A stretch of 24,496 nt of DNA from CAZXPG01 sp964643145. Its GTDB lineage: Bacteria > Pseudomonadota > Alphaproteobacteria > Rickettsiales > Arcanibacteraceae. The stretch spans positions 1 through 24,496 of the forward strand of contig CAZXPG010000027.1 of assembly GCA_964643145.1 (NCBI GenBank), in the 5' to 3' direction. The stretch's first letter is position 1. The number at the start of each line of letters is the position of its first letter. Shown here in pieces: positions 15,498 through 24,109 of the stretch. The notes below the pieces were generated by a model. That model searched no databases. It was given only the letters and a program-made list of their open reading frames with translations, and had not been told where the DNA came from. A program made the position numbers and the translations under genes.

Positions 15498-16844
15498 TTA
15501 TCTCTTCGCTTCCCCTTTCTTGCGCTTACGAATAGCCTCACCTTTGCCTTCAATATTAACCTGTTTGGCACGCGCTACACTCAACGCATTATCGGCAATA
15601 TCTTCCAGGATAACACTGCCTGCCCCCACAATCACCCCATTGCCAATAACCACCGGCGCAACAATGGCCGTATTAGAACCAATAAAACTATTCCTGCCAA
15701 TGGTGGTATGATGCTTCGCATAGCCGTCATAATTACAGGTTATCGTACCTGCGCCAATATTGCTTTTCTCTCCCACCGTGGCATCACCAATATAGCTAAG
15801 ATGGTTGACCTTTGCGCCCTTGCCAATCTGCGCATTTTTAATTTCCACAAAATTTCCCACACGGCTACGCTCTTCCATTGCGGTGCCAGAACGCAGACGG
15901 GCAAATGGGCCAACACTACTATATTTTCCTACCACCGCCCCTTCAATATGGCAGAAGGCACGTATCTCTGCCCCCTCCTCCACACGTACATTCTTGCCAA
16001 ATACCACATGCGGATGAATCGTTACATCCTGTGCCAATATCGTGTCAAAACTGAACGTAACCGTATCGGGGGCAATGAGTGTCACCCCCTGCTCCATTGC
16101 CTGCATACGCAACCTTTGTTGCGCTATGTTCTCAGCTTCAGCAAGTTGCTGGCGAGAATTGATACCCAACACCTCCGCCTCCTCAGCCGTCACCACATAA
16201 CATTGATAGGCGTTTTTTCTGGCAATCCCCACAATATCGGTCAAGTAATATTCGCCTTTGCTGTTATGGTTACTCACCATGGCAAGCAGGTTTTCAAGCA
16301 CCATGCCGTTGATCACCATCACTCCAGAATTACACAGAGTGATGCTGCGCTGCACTTCCGTTGCTTCTTTGCATTCCACAATCGCAAATAACTCGCCTTC
16401 ACTGCCAGTAACCAGCCTGCCGTAGCCCATCGGGTTCGCTGCATAAAACCCCAGCACTGTAACCGCATGCGCTGGAACATGGCTATAGACCATCATTTTC
16501 TTCACCGTCTCGCTACGGATCAGCGGCGTATCCCCATAGAGAACCACCACTTGGCCACTAAAACCCTGCAAATGGGGCAAGGCCGCACGCACCGCATCCG
16601 CCGTGCCACACTGCACACGCTGCTCTACGCATAATGCTTCGGGGCAAACGGCTGCCACACTCTCCCTCACCTGCTCCATTCCTGGGCCAACCACAGTGAT
16701 AATACGCTCTGGGGCAAGGCCTACTGCCAGCTCAAGCACAGCATGAAGCATGGGCCTTCCACATAACGGATGTAGCACTTTTGGCAGATGGGACTTCATA
16801 CGGGTTCCCTGCCCCGCAGCCAGAATTACAACAGCAATATCCAT
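15498..16844 (-). CDS. glmU: bifunctional UDP-N-acetylglucosamine pyrophosphorylase / glucosamine-1-phosphate N-acetyltransferase
   Basis: A 448-residue enzyme for the last two steps to UDP-GlcNAc, the precursor of peptidoglycan and lipopolysaccharide. The N-terminal uridyltransferase (about 1-225) has LAAGQGTRM at 8-16, Lys22, QCGTADAV and LYGDTPLI. The C-terminal left-handed beta-helix (about 245-435) has hexapeptide repeats (IGKGAKVNHLSYIGDATVG, NIGAGTITCNYDG) and the acetyltransfer site around YAKHHTTIG and FIGSNTAIVAP. Length is normal. ATG 16844 diverges from the DUF1640 gene over about 90 bp. It appears to be a single-gene unit ending at the stem-loop beyond its stop. Confidence 0.96.
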   Translation of the reverse strand: MDIAVVILAAGQGTRMKSHLPKVLHPLCGRPMLHAVLELAVGLAPERIITVVGPGMEQVRESVAAVCPEALCVEQRVQCGTADAVRAALPHLQGFSGQVVVLYGDTPLIRSETVKKMMVYSHVPAHAVTVLGFYAANPMGYGRLVTGSEGELFAIVECKEATEVQRSITLCNSGVMVINGMVLENLLAMVSNHNSKGEYYLTDIVGIARKNAYQCYVVTAEEAEVLGINSRQQLAEAENIAQQRLRMQAMEQGVTLIAPDTVTFSFDTILAQDVTIHPHVVFGKNVRVEEGAEIRAFCHIEGAVVGKYSSVGPFARLRSGTAMEERSRVGNFVEIKNAQIGKGAKVNHLSYIGDATVGEKSNIGAGTITCNYDGYAKHHTTIGRNSFIGSNTAIVAPVVIGNGVIVGAGSVILEDIADNALSVARAKQVNIEGKGEAIRKRKKGEAKR

Positions 16845-16933
16845 ACAAACGCTCTTACTTATACGAGTTATTTTACTTGAAAAACAGTTTTGAGGCCATT
16901 ACACTAGGGTCAAGATACCTATGGGACACAATA

Positions 16934-17272
16934 ATGGCAACAGTTACATTTGATACTCATCATTATATTAAAAACCTACAGGCTAAAGGGTTCTCTGAGG
17001 CACAGGCTGAGGCCGTGATTGACGTAATCCATAACGCACGGGCAAGCGATATATCACCGGCTGCAACCAAAACCGAGTTTAACACCTTCAAATCAGAAAT
17101 GCGCAATGATTTCGCTAAGCTTGAATTGCGCTTCGACCAGAAAATTTCTGAAACGCAATTGCGCTTTGACCAGAAAATTTCTGAAGCAAAAATTGATATC
17201 ATCAAATGGATGTTTGGTGGCTTCCTCAGCATCGCCCTAATGATTGTCGGCCTGTTTATCAAGCTGATGTAA
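16934..17272 (+). CDS. DUF1640/CCDC90-like coiled-coil membrane-anchored protein
   Basis: A 112-residue protein. The N-terminal VTFDTHHYIKNLQAKGFSEA matches the DUF1640 (CCDC90-like) pattern. The middle is a coiled coil containing two copies of an 11-residue unit (LRFDQKISETQ, LRFDQKISEAK; 33-bp tandem DNA repeat at 17126-17191). The C-terminus has one membrane helix (MFGGFLSIALMIVGLFIKLM). The ATG at 16934 fits the family start; the open frame upstream is a shadow of glmU. The gene ends 7 bp before rmuC, so they are probably cotranscribed. Function unknown. Confidence 0.85.
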   Translation: MATVTFDTHHYIKNLQAKGFSEAQAEAVIDVIHNARASDISPAATKTEFNTFKSEMRNDFAKLELRFDQKISETQLRFDQKISEAKIDIIKWMFGGFLSIALMIVGLFIKLM

Positions 17273-17279
17273 CTTGCTT

Positions 17280-18623
17280 ATGGAAATTGCGCTTGTTCTT
17301 CTACTGTTGCTTGCTATTGCAACCAGCATTGCCCTTGTGCTCTGGTATGTGCGTACATTAGAGGCACAGCTCCGGCAGAAAACAGCCGAAGAACGCACAT
17401 TACGCGCCACCTGCCAAGAAGAGCGTAGCGCCCGTTTTGAAGCCGAAAAGCAACTGGAACTCATGAGCGAACGCTATAGCCAGATTGAAAAGCGGATGCA
17501 GGACTGGGAAACTTCACGGCAAGAGGCCGTGCATCATGCCAAAGCCGCCATTTTTGAAGCAGGAAGCCAGCTATCTGGCAAGCTACTGGAGGAACATAAA
17601 CGCGAAACCCAGGAAGCCAAACATGCCGCAACGAGCGCAACCCTGCACACTACCGAACAGCTTCATAACCACATGCGGACACTTGCACAGCATGTGGCCG
17701 CGCTCAAAGGTAAGGTGGATGAATCCGCTGACACATTGGCACTGGTGAAACGCTCTCTGCTTTCGCCGGTTGGTGCCGGTAGCCTGGCAGAAATTACGCT
17801 GGAGAATATCCTAAACGTTTCTGGCCTGGTAAAAGGGCGTGATTTTATCATGCAATACACCATTAGCAGCAATGAAGATGGCCACCGTTTGCGGCCAGAT
17901 GCCGTGCTATTCTTACCCGCAGACAACATATTGGTTATCGACAGCAAAGCTTCCAAATTTTTCCTTGAACTGGCACAGGCAGAAGGGGGGCATGAAGAAC
18001 AGATGATCTATGATAAATTAAAAATCACCATGCGTAACCATCTGAAATCATTAGCTGCCAAAGAGTATAAAGATGCTGTGCGCAGCCAATTACGTAAATC
18101 TGACCAACAACGCACCATACGGCACATTTCAGCTATTATGTTTATCCCCAGCGATGCCGCACTGGAACAATTATGCAAAGCCGACCCCGAATTCCAGCAC
18201 AAGGCCCTGGAGGCTGATATTATCCCTACGGGGCCAGCGGGCATTATCAATATCCTCTCACTCACCCGTTTTCAGATAGCTGAAGAGAAACAACTCAACA
18301 ACCATACAGCTATCCTCGAAGAAACCAGCAAATTACTTGCCAATCTCAATGTGATGGCAGACCATGCCAGACGGTTAGGAAACGCGCTACAATCCAGTGT
18401 TTCTCACTATGATAAATTTGCAGCCTCCTTTAATAGCAAACTGCTGCCCCGTGCTAGCACTATCCAACGTTTGGGCCTGAATGCCCAGAATAACAAACCC
18501 GCCCCCACCGCACTTGAACGCTATCAGCTTATTAGCCAGAACAGCAATGCTGTTATTGATGCTGAAAGTGACGCCGTTACTGCTGAACCTCCCCTTCCCC
18601 CTCTAACGCTGCCGGAAGCGTAA
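17280..18623 (+). CDS. rmuC: DNA recombination protein RmuC family
   Basis: A 447-residue protein. It has an N-terminal membrane helix (IALVLLLLLAIATSIALVLW), a long coiled coil (about 25-150), then the RmuC domain. That domain shows a PD-(D/E)XK-like core: RPDAVLFLP, then NILVIDSKASKFF (D...DxK), and later AIMFIPSDAALEQL and GPAGIINILSLTRFQIAEEK, all typical of RmuC. Family members limit DNA inversions at short inverted repeats. ATG 17280 is preferred to TTG 17274, 7 bp after the DUF1640 stop. The 3' end overlaps the convergent histidine kinase gene by 47 bp. Confidence 0.93.
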   Translation: MEIALVLLLLLAIATSIALVLWYVRTLEAQLRQKTAEERTLRATCQEERSARFEAEKQLELMSERYSQIEKRMQDWETSRQEAVHHAKAAIFEAGSQLSGKLLEEHKRETQEAKHAATSATLHTTEQLHNHMRTLAQHVAALKGKVDESADTLALVKRSLLSPVGAGSLAEITLENILNVSGLVKGRDFIMQYTISSNEDGHRLRPDAVLFLPADNILVIDSKASKFFLELAQAEGGHEEQMIYDKLKITMRNHLKSLAAKEYKDAVRSQLRKSDQQRTIRHISAIMFIPSDAALEQLCKADPEFQHKALEADIIPTGPAGIINILSLTRFQIAEEKQLNNHTAILEETSKLLANLNVMADHARRLGNALQSSVSHYDKFAASFNSKLLPRASTIQRLGLNAQNNKPAPTALERYQLISQNSNAVIDAESDAVTAEPPLPPLTLPEA

Positions 18624-19320
18624 ACCACACACTCGTTCCCTGGCCTGGAAACGAATCAAGACCAATCGTCCCATGGTGCTGCTCAACAATTTTACGGGCA
18701 AAAGCAAGCCCGGCACCAAGCCCTGGATATTCCTCGTCGGAATGTAACTTTCTGAACAAATCAAACACTACATTATGATATTTGGAATCAATGCCAATGC
18801 CGTTATCTATAACGCGGAACAGCCAATAGTCTTTCTTCTCATAAGGTTCGGCAGTTATGCGAATAATAGGGGAATGGTCGGGTTGATGAAATTTTATAGC
18901 GTTACAAAGCAGGTAATAAAAAAGACGATATAACTGCCTGGGGTCTGCCAGCACATCGGGCAGGCTATTATAGCTAATATGCGCACTGGTTCCGACTATT
19001 TTCTCATCCATTGCCTCTAACACCTCACGCAGTACAGCCTCACTCTCTATTTTCACAGGCACATGGGGGATAGAGATAAGACGAGAATATTGCAGTAATG
19101 CCTCAATTAATTCCTGGGCATGCCTGGCCGAACCTAGCACCATCTGCATATCCTCTTTCTCCTGCACGGTGAATTTATTTCCTGCACTCGCAAGCACTAG
19201 ATTGCTAAACCCGATAACCGAGCGCAGAGGCGTTTGCAAATCATGGGAAATTTTATAGGCAAAGTTTGCCAACTCACGCCGATAATATTCCGGTGATTCT
19301 TGGTTATTGATACTGATCAT
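18577..19320 (-). CDS. soluble sensor-less histidine kinase
   Basis: A 247-residue cytosolic kinase with only the transmitter core. The HisKA domain has phospho-acceptor His26 in KISHDLQTPLRSVIGF. The HATPase has the N box LLCNAIKFH (Asn140), G1 IDNGIGID at 171-178, the F box FDLFRKLH and G2 GLGAGLAFA at 200-208. It has no membrane segment or PAS domain. The first residues (about 1-18) are short, so input must come from a partner or the operon. It is the last gene of the TonB-YfiR-kinase-receiver operon, separated from the receiver gene by a strong hairpin and the repeated leader. ATG 19320 lies at the leader end. Its 3' end overlaps rmuC. Confidence 0.9.
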   Translation of the reverse strand: MISINNQESPEYYRRELANFAYKISHDLQTPLRSVIGFSNLVLASAGNKFTVQEKEDMQMVLGSARHAQELIEALLQYSRLISIPHVPVKIESEAVLREVLEAMDEKIVGTSAHISYNSLPDVLADPRQLYRLFYYLLCNAIKFHQPDHSPIIRITAEPYEKKDYWLFRVIDNGIGIDSKYHNVVFDLFRKLHSDEEYPGLGAGLAFARKIVEQHHGTIGLDSFPGQGTSVWFTLPAALEGEGEVQQ

Positions 19321-19426
19321 ATACTGCTCACAGTTCAAGAATTGGTTAGGTTGCAATGTGAGCAGACAATGCTTGAGTGCAAGCAATGCTGCATAAAGCA
19401 GGAACGCAAAAATAAGGACTATACTG
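19319..19426 (-). repeat. repeated leader element, copy 2 (before the histidine kinase gene)
   Basis: This 108-bp segment is nearly identical to 13623-13742 apart from a 12-bp shorter middle. It keeps the inverted repeat CTGCTCACA (19324-19332) and TGTGAGCAG (19357-19365). Here too it ends at the start codon of the downstream gene, and its reading frame is open and in phase with that gene. Confidence 0.85.
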
Positions 19427-19455
19427 AAACCACTCTTCAAGTGGTTTCAGTATAG
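19419..19455 (-). terminator. strong hairpin between response regulator and histidine kinase genes
   Basis: A perfect 16-bp stem (CTATACTGAAACCACT at 19419-19434 and its complement at 19440-19455) with a 5-nt loop. On minus it is followed by TCCTTATTTTT, so it can act as an intrinsic terminator or attenuator after the receiver gene. Confidence 0.7.
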
Positions 19456-19495
19456 AACACCCTCTTTTATTGTACCCCTTGTCTTTTCCCTGGGG

Positions 19496-19945
19496 CTATT
19501 CCGGTGGCAACTTCACCACTGTCAACCAGAAATCCTTGATACTTTTGATAACAGTAATGAATTTCTCAAAATCAACCGGCTTAACAACATAGCAATTAGC
19601 ATGTAGGTTATAGCTTTGCACCACGTCTATTTCGGCTTCGGAACTGGTGAGAATCACCACTGGAATTTTCCTGAGATTATTATCCTGCTTAATAATTTCC
19701 AACACTTCCCTGCCGTCAACTTTGGGCAGGTTCAAATCAAGCAAAATGATATCTGGCGTTACTGCATCGTGGAACGGAGGCTCTTTATGCAAAAACTGTA
19801 TTGCCTCCTCACCATCACGTGCAATATGCAGCTTATTGGCCATTTTGGCATTTTTGAAGGCTTCCATTGTCAACCGGATATCACCCGGATTATCTTCTAT
19901 TAATAAAATTTCCACGATCTTACTATTATCCGCTATACATCCCAT
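19496..19945 (-). CDS. single-domain response regulator, Rcp1-like
   Basis: A 149-residue CheY-like receiver with no output domain. Phosphorylation residues are Asp18 (IEDNPGDIRL), acceptor Asp70 (ILLDLNLPKVDG), Thr100-Ser101 (VILTSS) and Lys122 (YVVKPVDF). The IEDNPGD start and the insertion before the acceptor strand match receivers paired with phytochrome-type kinases (Rcp1). ATG 19945 with GAGGG upstream is chosen; the longer frame to 19987 lies inside the kinase gene. It overlaps the upstream kinase by 20 bp, so the two are coupled. With no output domain it probably passes phosphate or binds a partner such as the next kinase. Confidence 0.92.
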   Translation of the reverse strand: MGCIADNSKIVEILLIEDNPGDIRLTMEAFKNAKMANKLHIARDGEEAIQFLHKEPPFHDAVTPDIILLDLNLPKVDGREVLEIIKQDNNLRKIPVVILTSSEAEIDVVQSYNLHANCYVVKPVDFEKFITVIKSIKDFWLTVVKLPPE

Positions 19946-21416
19946 TGTTAGTTTTCCCTCTTTTGATGAAAAGTGAAGGTTTGACATCAGGAATCGTAAA
20001 TAAGAATGTTGAACCTTTGCCTGGTTCTGACACCACCCAAATACGTCCGCCGTGATATTCTACGGCCTTCTTGCATATGGCTAAACCAATTCCTGTTCCC
20101 TCATAATCTTCTTGGCGGTTCAACCGTTTAAAGATCTCAAATATTTTATCGCGATATTGCATATTAAGGCCAATACCATTGTCTTGCACCGAAAACTCCC
20201 ATCCATGGACAATAGGCCTGGCACCAATATGGACTTTAGGCTGCTTACCGGTGCCAAATTTCAGCGCATTGCTTATCAGGTTCTGAAAAACCTGCGTCAT
20301 TAATGTTTTATATCCCTCCATGACAGGAAGCCTATCCATGGTAATAACAGCATCTTTCTGCTGAATGGCAAATTCTAAGTTTTTGAGTACATTATGTACG
20401 ATCTCGTTAACATTCACCGATGAGATAGGCCCTGGATTATAACCAATACGTGAATAGGCCAGAATATCATTAATCAGATGCCGCATCCTTCCAGCACCAT
20501 CAATAATAAAATCCATATAATCCTTGGCATCATCCCCTAACCTATCCTGATATTCCCGTGATAAAAGTTGCGTATAATTAGATATCATACGCAATGGCTC
20601 CTGTAGATCATGGGAACAAATATAGGCAAAACGCTCCAGCTCTACATTAGAATCACTCAACTCCTTGATAACCCGTTCAAGCTGCAACTCATGCTTCTCC
20701 AACTCCTTTATCATCACATTGAAACTATCCGCCAACCAGCCAAGCTCATCCTCCCCATATTTAACTGCCCGCAATGTATAATCATGGGTTTGTGTAAATT
20801 GATGGGTTGCTTGTGCAAGTGAAATAATGGGCTGTGAAATTAACCGCTGTAGTGAAGAGGCAATTATATACGAAAATAACAAGCTACACAGAAAAATAAC
20901 CAGTGTAACGGTAACAATACGCAGCATATTCTGATATAGAGGGAATAGGTCATATTCAAGATACAATGTACCTACTTTATGCGTACCACTCATAATATCC
21001 GTATGAATATAGAGCATATCCCACACTAGCCTAGTGTTATAGTGTCCTGCCAACGGGCACAATAACTTATCTTCTCCTATCTCCTGACGGGTTAGCAACG
21101 ATACAGCCGCAAATATATTACCGCTATTGTCATAAATGCAGGCGATAGATATAGCCGGATACACACGTAGTGACATGAGGTTCTCCCTTGCAGAAATAGG
21201 ATCAGCAAATTCAAGGCTAACAGCCGTTTGTAACGCCACAATATCGGCTGTTAACCGCAACCGTTTCTCCAAAAAATCACGTTCGTTATAAAAAATAAAC
21301 AATATCTGAATAATACTGGCACTAAATAATGCGATAATGTTGGTTGTTAATATTATCGTAAGAAGCTTCTTACCTATTGAAAGATCTTTTAACGTTGAAA
21401 TAACACGCGCCTTCAT
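19926..21416 (-). CDS. membrane histidine kinase with periplasmic sensor (CHASE8-like) and HAMP
   Basis: A 496-residue inner-membrane sensor. TM1 is about 17-44. A periplasmic domain (45-160) begins RLRLTADIVALQTAVSLEFA, the pattern of the CHASE8 domain of YfiN-type proteins. TM2 is about 166-188 and HAMP about 188-242. The HisKA has acceptor His269 in ICSHDLQEPLRMISNY. The HATPase has N box NLISNALKFG, G1 QDNGIGL at 411-417 and G2 GTGIGLA at 440-446. The kinase core is of the phytochrome-like type that pairs with Rcp1 receivers. It starts 2 bp after the YfiR gene, so the YfiR protein probably binds its periplasmic domain, as YfiR binds YfiN. That is inference from the families. Confidence 0.92.
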   Translation of the reverse strand: MKARVISTLKDLSIGKKLLTIILTTNIIALFSASIIQILFIFYNERDFLEKRLRLTADIVALQTAVSLEFADPISARENLMSLRVYPAISIACIYDNSGNIFAAVSLLTRQEIGEDKLLCPLAGHYNTRLVWDMLYIHTDIMSGTHKVGTLYLEYDLFPLYQNMLRIVTVTLVIFLCSLLFSYIIASSLQRLISQPIISLAQATHQFTQTHDYTLRAVKYGEDELGWLADSFNVMIKELEKHELQLERVIKELSDSNVELERFAYICSHDLQEPLRMISNYTQLLSREYQDRLGDDAKDYMDFIIDGAGRMRHLINDILAYSRIGYNPGPISSVNVNEIVHNVLKNLEFAIQQKDAVITMDRLPVMEGYKTLMTQVFQNLISNALKFGTGKQPKVHIGARPIVHGWEFSVQDNGIGLNMQYRDKIFEIFKRLNRQEDYEGTGIGLAICKKAVEYHGGRIWVVSEPGKGSTFLFTIPDVKPSLFIKRGKTNNGMYSG

Positions 21417-21418
21417 TG

Positions 21419-21982
21419 CTAAATGACCTGCCGCGCAATGGATAGTAGCCTAGAACTTGCACGAAGACCTGCCTGCATGAGAACAGTATTATTGATTTCA
21501 AGTGCTAAATACCCCCCTTCTTCCACAATCCCGATCATTCCTCCCCGATAAATAAACCCAGGAATATCGCTTACAAGCAATATTCCTGTAAGCGGCGCAC
21601 TAATTTCCACAAAATAGACCGGGAATGGCCCTTGCGCACTGATAAAAGCAATATGACACCCCTCTGGCCGCACTGAAATGGGCAATGCGGTAATCACCAA
21701 TGTACGCTCTGTCGATTTCTGCCGCTTGACATAGCCGAGCGCATCCACCAGCGACGGGTTATTATAGATACAAATATGCACGGCTGTATCAGGATCTGAA
21801 AAGGATGATGCGGGCCAGCTAATATATTTAAGGAAATTATAGAGAAACGCCGCCTCGATTTTATCCTTTCGTGCATCCGCCTGTGCAATCTCTATGTGAC
21901 CTAACCAGAACAGAAAGAAAATAGTTACTACGCGAAAAATATGGCTTTGCACAATATACCGCCAACGGCTGAATAGTTGCAT
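21419..21982 (-). CDS. YfiR family (DUF4154) periplasmic protein
   Basis: A 187-residue protein with a signal peptide at about 1-36 (VVTIFFLFWLGHIEIAQA) and then the family start KIEAAFLYNFLKYISWP. Further family features are VHICIYNNPSLVDAL, GCHIAFISA, GILLVSDIPGFIYRGGMIGI and the ending INNTVLMQAGLRASSRLLSIA. Two cysteines are visible in these segments. In Pseudomonas, YfiR is a periplasmic repressor of the diguanylate cyclase YfiN. Here the neighbour is a histidine kinase with a similar sensor domain, so it likely tunes that kinase. It lies 12 bp after the TonB receptor gene in the same operon. Confidence 0.9.
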   Translation of the reverse strand: MQLFSRWRYIVQSHIFRVVTIFFLFWLGHIEIAQADARKDKIEAAFLYNFLKYISWPASSFSDPDTAVHICIYNNPSLVDALGYVKRQKSTERTLVITALPISVRPEGCHIAFISAQGPFPVYFVEISAPLTGILLVSDIPGFIYRGGMIGIVEEGGYLALEINNTVLMQAGLRASSRLLSIARQVI

Positions 21983-21994
21983 AGATTATTGCAA

Positions 21995-24019
21995 TTAGAA
22001 CCCCCAACTGATTTCCCCAAGAATGCTAGGCCCTATCTTTGTTGAAGGCGGCATAATATATTCCGCATGTGCCCGATTAAAAAGATTACGCCCCACCATA
22101 CTCATTTCCATCGTGGGAAGCAGCTTATAGGCAATTTTCGTATCAACACGTAAGTTAGAAACACTCTGCAATATACCATTCGCACTATCGGGCAGGTCAT
22201 CCGAAAAATAACACATCACATTCCACTCCAGATTCGGTCGTATATTCATATAAGACCGTAATGAAAATGCATGATGCGGTGAGGAACGCTCAACAGAATT
22301 CGGATTTACAATACCCTCTCCAATACTATCAATATGCAACGTCATATAGCTATAACTGCCTGCTATTTTCCACCAGCTATTCACTGACCAACTACCGCTG
22401 ATATCAGCACCATAGGTATAGCCGCTGCCATTATTCGTGAAAGGAAAAGGAATCACATTCATATTCCCCTCCCTGTGGGCAGGAGCCCGATATAACAGGG
22501 TAAGATTCTTGTAATCGTTATAATATCCATTAATATCAATGGAAAAATCAGGGGAAGCATAGAAACGGTATCCCAGTTCATGTGCCAACAACTCTTCCGA
22601 TTTAATATAGCCGCCGCTGGTGATATGCATCACATTAATAACGCCCTGTTCGCTTGATGGGCCAATCATCGCAATAAAATCAAGATCATTCTCTGCCCGG
22701 CTTGGCACACGCACCGCCCGCGAAACCGCACCCCATACGGTGTGGCCATGCTTGATATTATAACTCACCCGAACCGAAGGCTGCACCTCATTCTGGGTAT
22801 AATCATTATATTCATATTTTGAACCCAACGTAAGAAACAACCGTGTTGGAATAATAGCATATTCATCCTGTAGAAACAGATTGGCCACATCGGTTTGTTT
22901 TCTGGCCTCTTGTATGGTGATGATAGGCCCAACCTTCATATAGTCTGTTGTATAACGATATCCCCCTCCCCATACAATCTGATTGCGCCCCGTGGTATAG
23001 ACAGCATTCTGCACATCAATATCCGCAATGGTCACTTCCTGGTTAAAGGCATAGGCTTCTCGGTTATAGTGGGTGAGATACCACTGAGCGGTGAGTTGTG
23101 CGTCATCGGAAATTTCCCGCGTCCAACGGGTTATGATATTCATATTATTGAAATCATTCGTAAACACCCTTGGCACAACAAAAGGCGAAGTAACCTGCAA
23201 TGTATTAGTGAACTCTTTCTCCTGGCCATGGGCAATATCTCCCTGCACGGTATAGTTATCCGCTTCCTTGCCGCTATCTACCCTGAAACCGGTGCGTATT
23301 TGATACCAGTCGTCATAGGCATCCCTCCCATTTGCTGCTAATTCCGTTGGGCCATATTTGCTTTGTTTGGCATATACACGGTAGAATGTATCCTTGCCAC
23401 TATGCCCACCATACCTCCCTTCCGTAGTAAGATATTCCTCCGTTCCCGTTCGGGCAGCAAGATAGGTGCCCTGGGTATCTTTGGCATGTTTGGTAACAAT
23501 ATTAATGACACCATTCACCGCATTGGCTCCCCATAATGTCGCACCTGGCCCACGAATAACCTCAATACGGTCAATATCACTGATAATCATATCTTCCATA
23601 TCCCAATATACCAACGAACGAATCGGCGTATATACCGAACGCCCATCCACCAGCACCAACAGCTTACTAACAAGATCGGCATTTAGGCCTCGCGCTGGCA
23701 CTGCCAGACTATGCACCGATGCCATCCAATCATGCGCGGTAATTTGAGATACATCGGTTCCCGGCACTATACGCAATGCTTCAACAACTGATGTTACCCC
23801 CAAACGGCGTAAATCTTCCTCGGTAATCACGTAAATAGCCGCTGCCGCACCGCTGACCTTTTCACTGGTTTTAGAAACCGATGTCACTGTTAATTGATCA
23901 ATATCTAAGGAGAGCAGCGCATCAAACTCAGCATCCGATACTGTTTCAGCAGCAACTACACACATAGGCTGCACTATCAGCAATACAATACATAATATTC
24001 TCCAGCATAACATACGCAT
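21995..24019 (-). CDS. TonB-dependent outer-membrane receptor
   Basis: A 674-residue protein with a signal peptide at about 1-24 (ILCIVLLIVQPMCVVAA). A plug domain follows (about 45-160: VTSVSKTSEKVSGAAAAIYV, VVEALRIVPG, DRIEVIRGPGATLWGANAVN, GVINIVTK). The 22-strand-type barrel ends in a terminal Phe (LGEISWGF), as required for outer-membrane assembly. Length is typical. The substrate cannot be told; the plug resembles vitamin or siderophore receptors of the ViuB/BtuB kind. It leads an operon with a YfiR protein and kinases, suggesting that binding is coupled to signalling. Two ATGs (24019, 24013) are possible; an extended -10 promoter lies upstream. Confidence 0.94.
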   Translation of the reverse strand: MRMLCWRILCIVLLIVQPMCVVAAETVSDAEFDALLSLDIDQLTVTSVSKTSEKVSGAAAAIYVITEEDLRRLGVTSVVEALRIVPGTDVSQITAHDWMASVHSLAVPARGLNADLVSKLLVLVDGRSVYTPIRSLVYWDMEDMIISDIDRIEVIRGPGATLWGANAVNGVINIVTKHAKDTQGTYLAARTGTEEYLTTEGRYGGHSGKDTFYRVYAKQSKYGPTELAANGRDAYDDWYQIRTGFRVDSGKEADNYTVQGDIAHGQEKEFTNTLQVTSPFVVPRVFTNDFNNMNIITRWTREISDDAQLTAQWYLTHYNREAYAFNQEVTIADIDVQNAVYTTGRNQIVWGGGYRYTTDYMKVGPIITIQEARKQTDVANLFLQDEYAIIPTRLFLTLGSKYEYNDYTQNEVQPSVRVSYNIKHGHTVWGAVSRAVRVPSRAENDLDFIAMIGPSSEQGVINVMHITSGGYIKSEELLAHELGYRFYASPDFSIDINGYYNDYKNLTLLYRAPAHREGNMNVIPFPFTNNGSGYTYGADISGSWSVNSWWKIAGSYSYMTLHIDSIGEGIVNPNSVERSSPHHAFSLRSYMNIRPNLEWNVMCYFSDDLPDSANGILQSVSNLRVDTKIAYKLLPTMEMSMVGRNLFNRAHAEYIMPPSTKIGPSILGEISWGF

Positions 24020-24070
24020 TCCCGATACTTAAATAGCACCGACATTTATATGGCATAACGCTATAAAAAT

Positions 24071-24099
24071 ATTATAGCAAGATAAGAAGAATATATAAA
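24071..24099 (-). promoter_or_regulatory. extended -10 promoter of the TonB-YfiR-kinase operon
   Basis: On minus, a perfect TATAAT (24071-24076) with an upstream TG (24078-24079) forms an extended -10; a weak TTTATA (24094-24099) lies at 17-bp spacing. The leader to the receptor start is about 45 nt. The palindromic element sits just upstream. Confidence 0.6.
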
Positions 24100-24109
24100 A
24101 AGCGTATAA

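Noticed and set aside
15179..15571. Minus-strand open frame of 130 codons over the small membrane protein and glmU end
   Set aside because: It is antisense to two better genes, shows no motif, and runs through the terminator-like stem and palindrome border.
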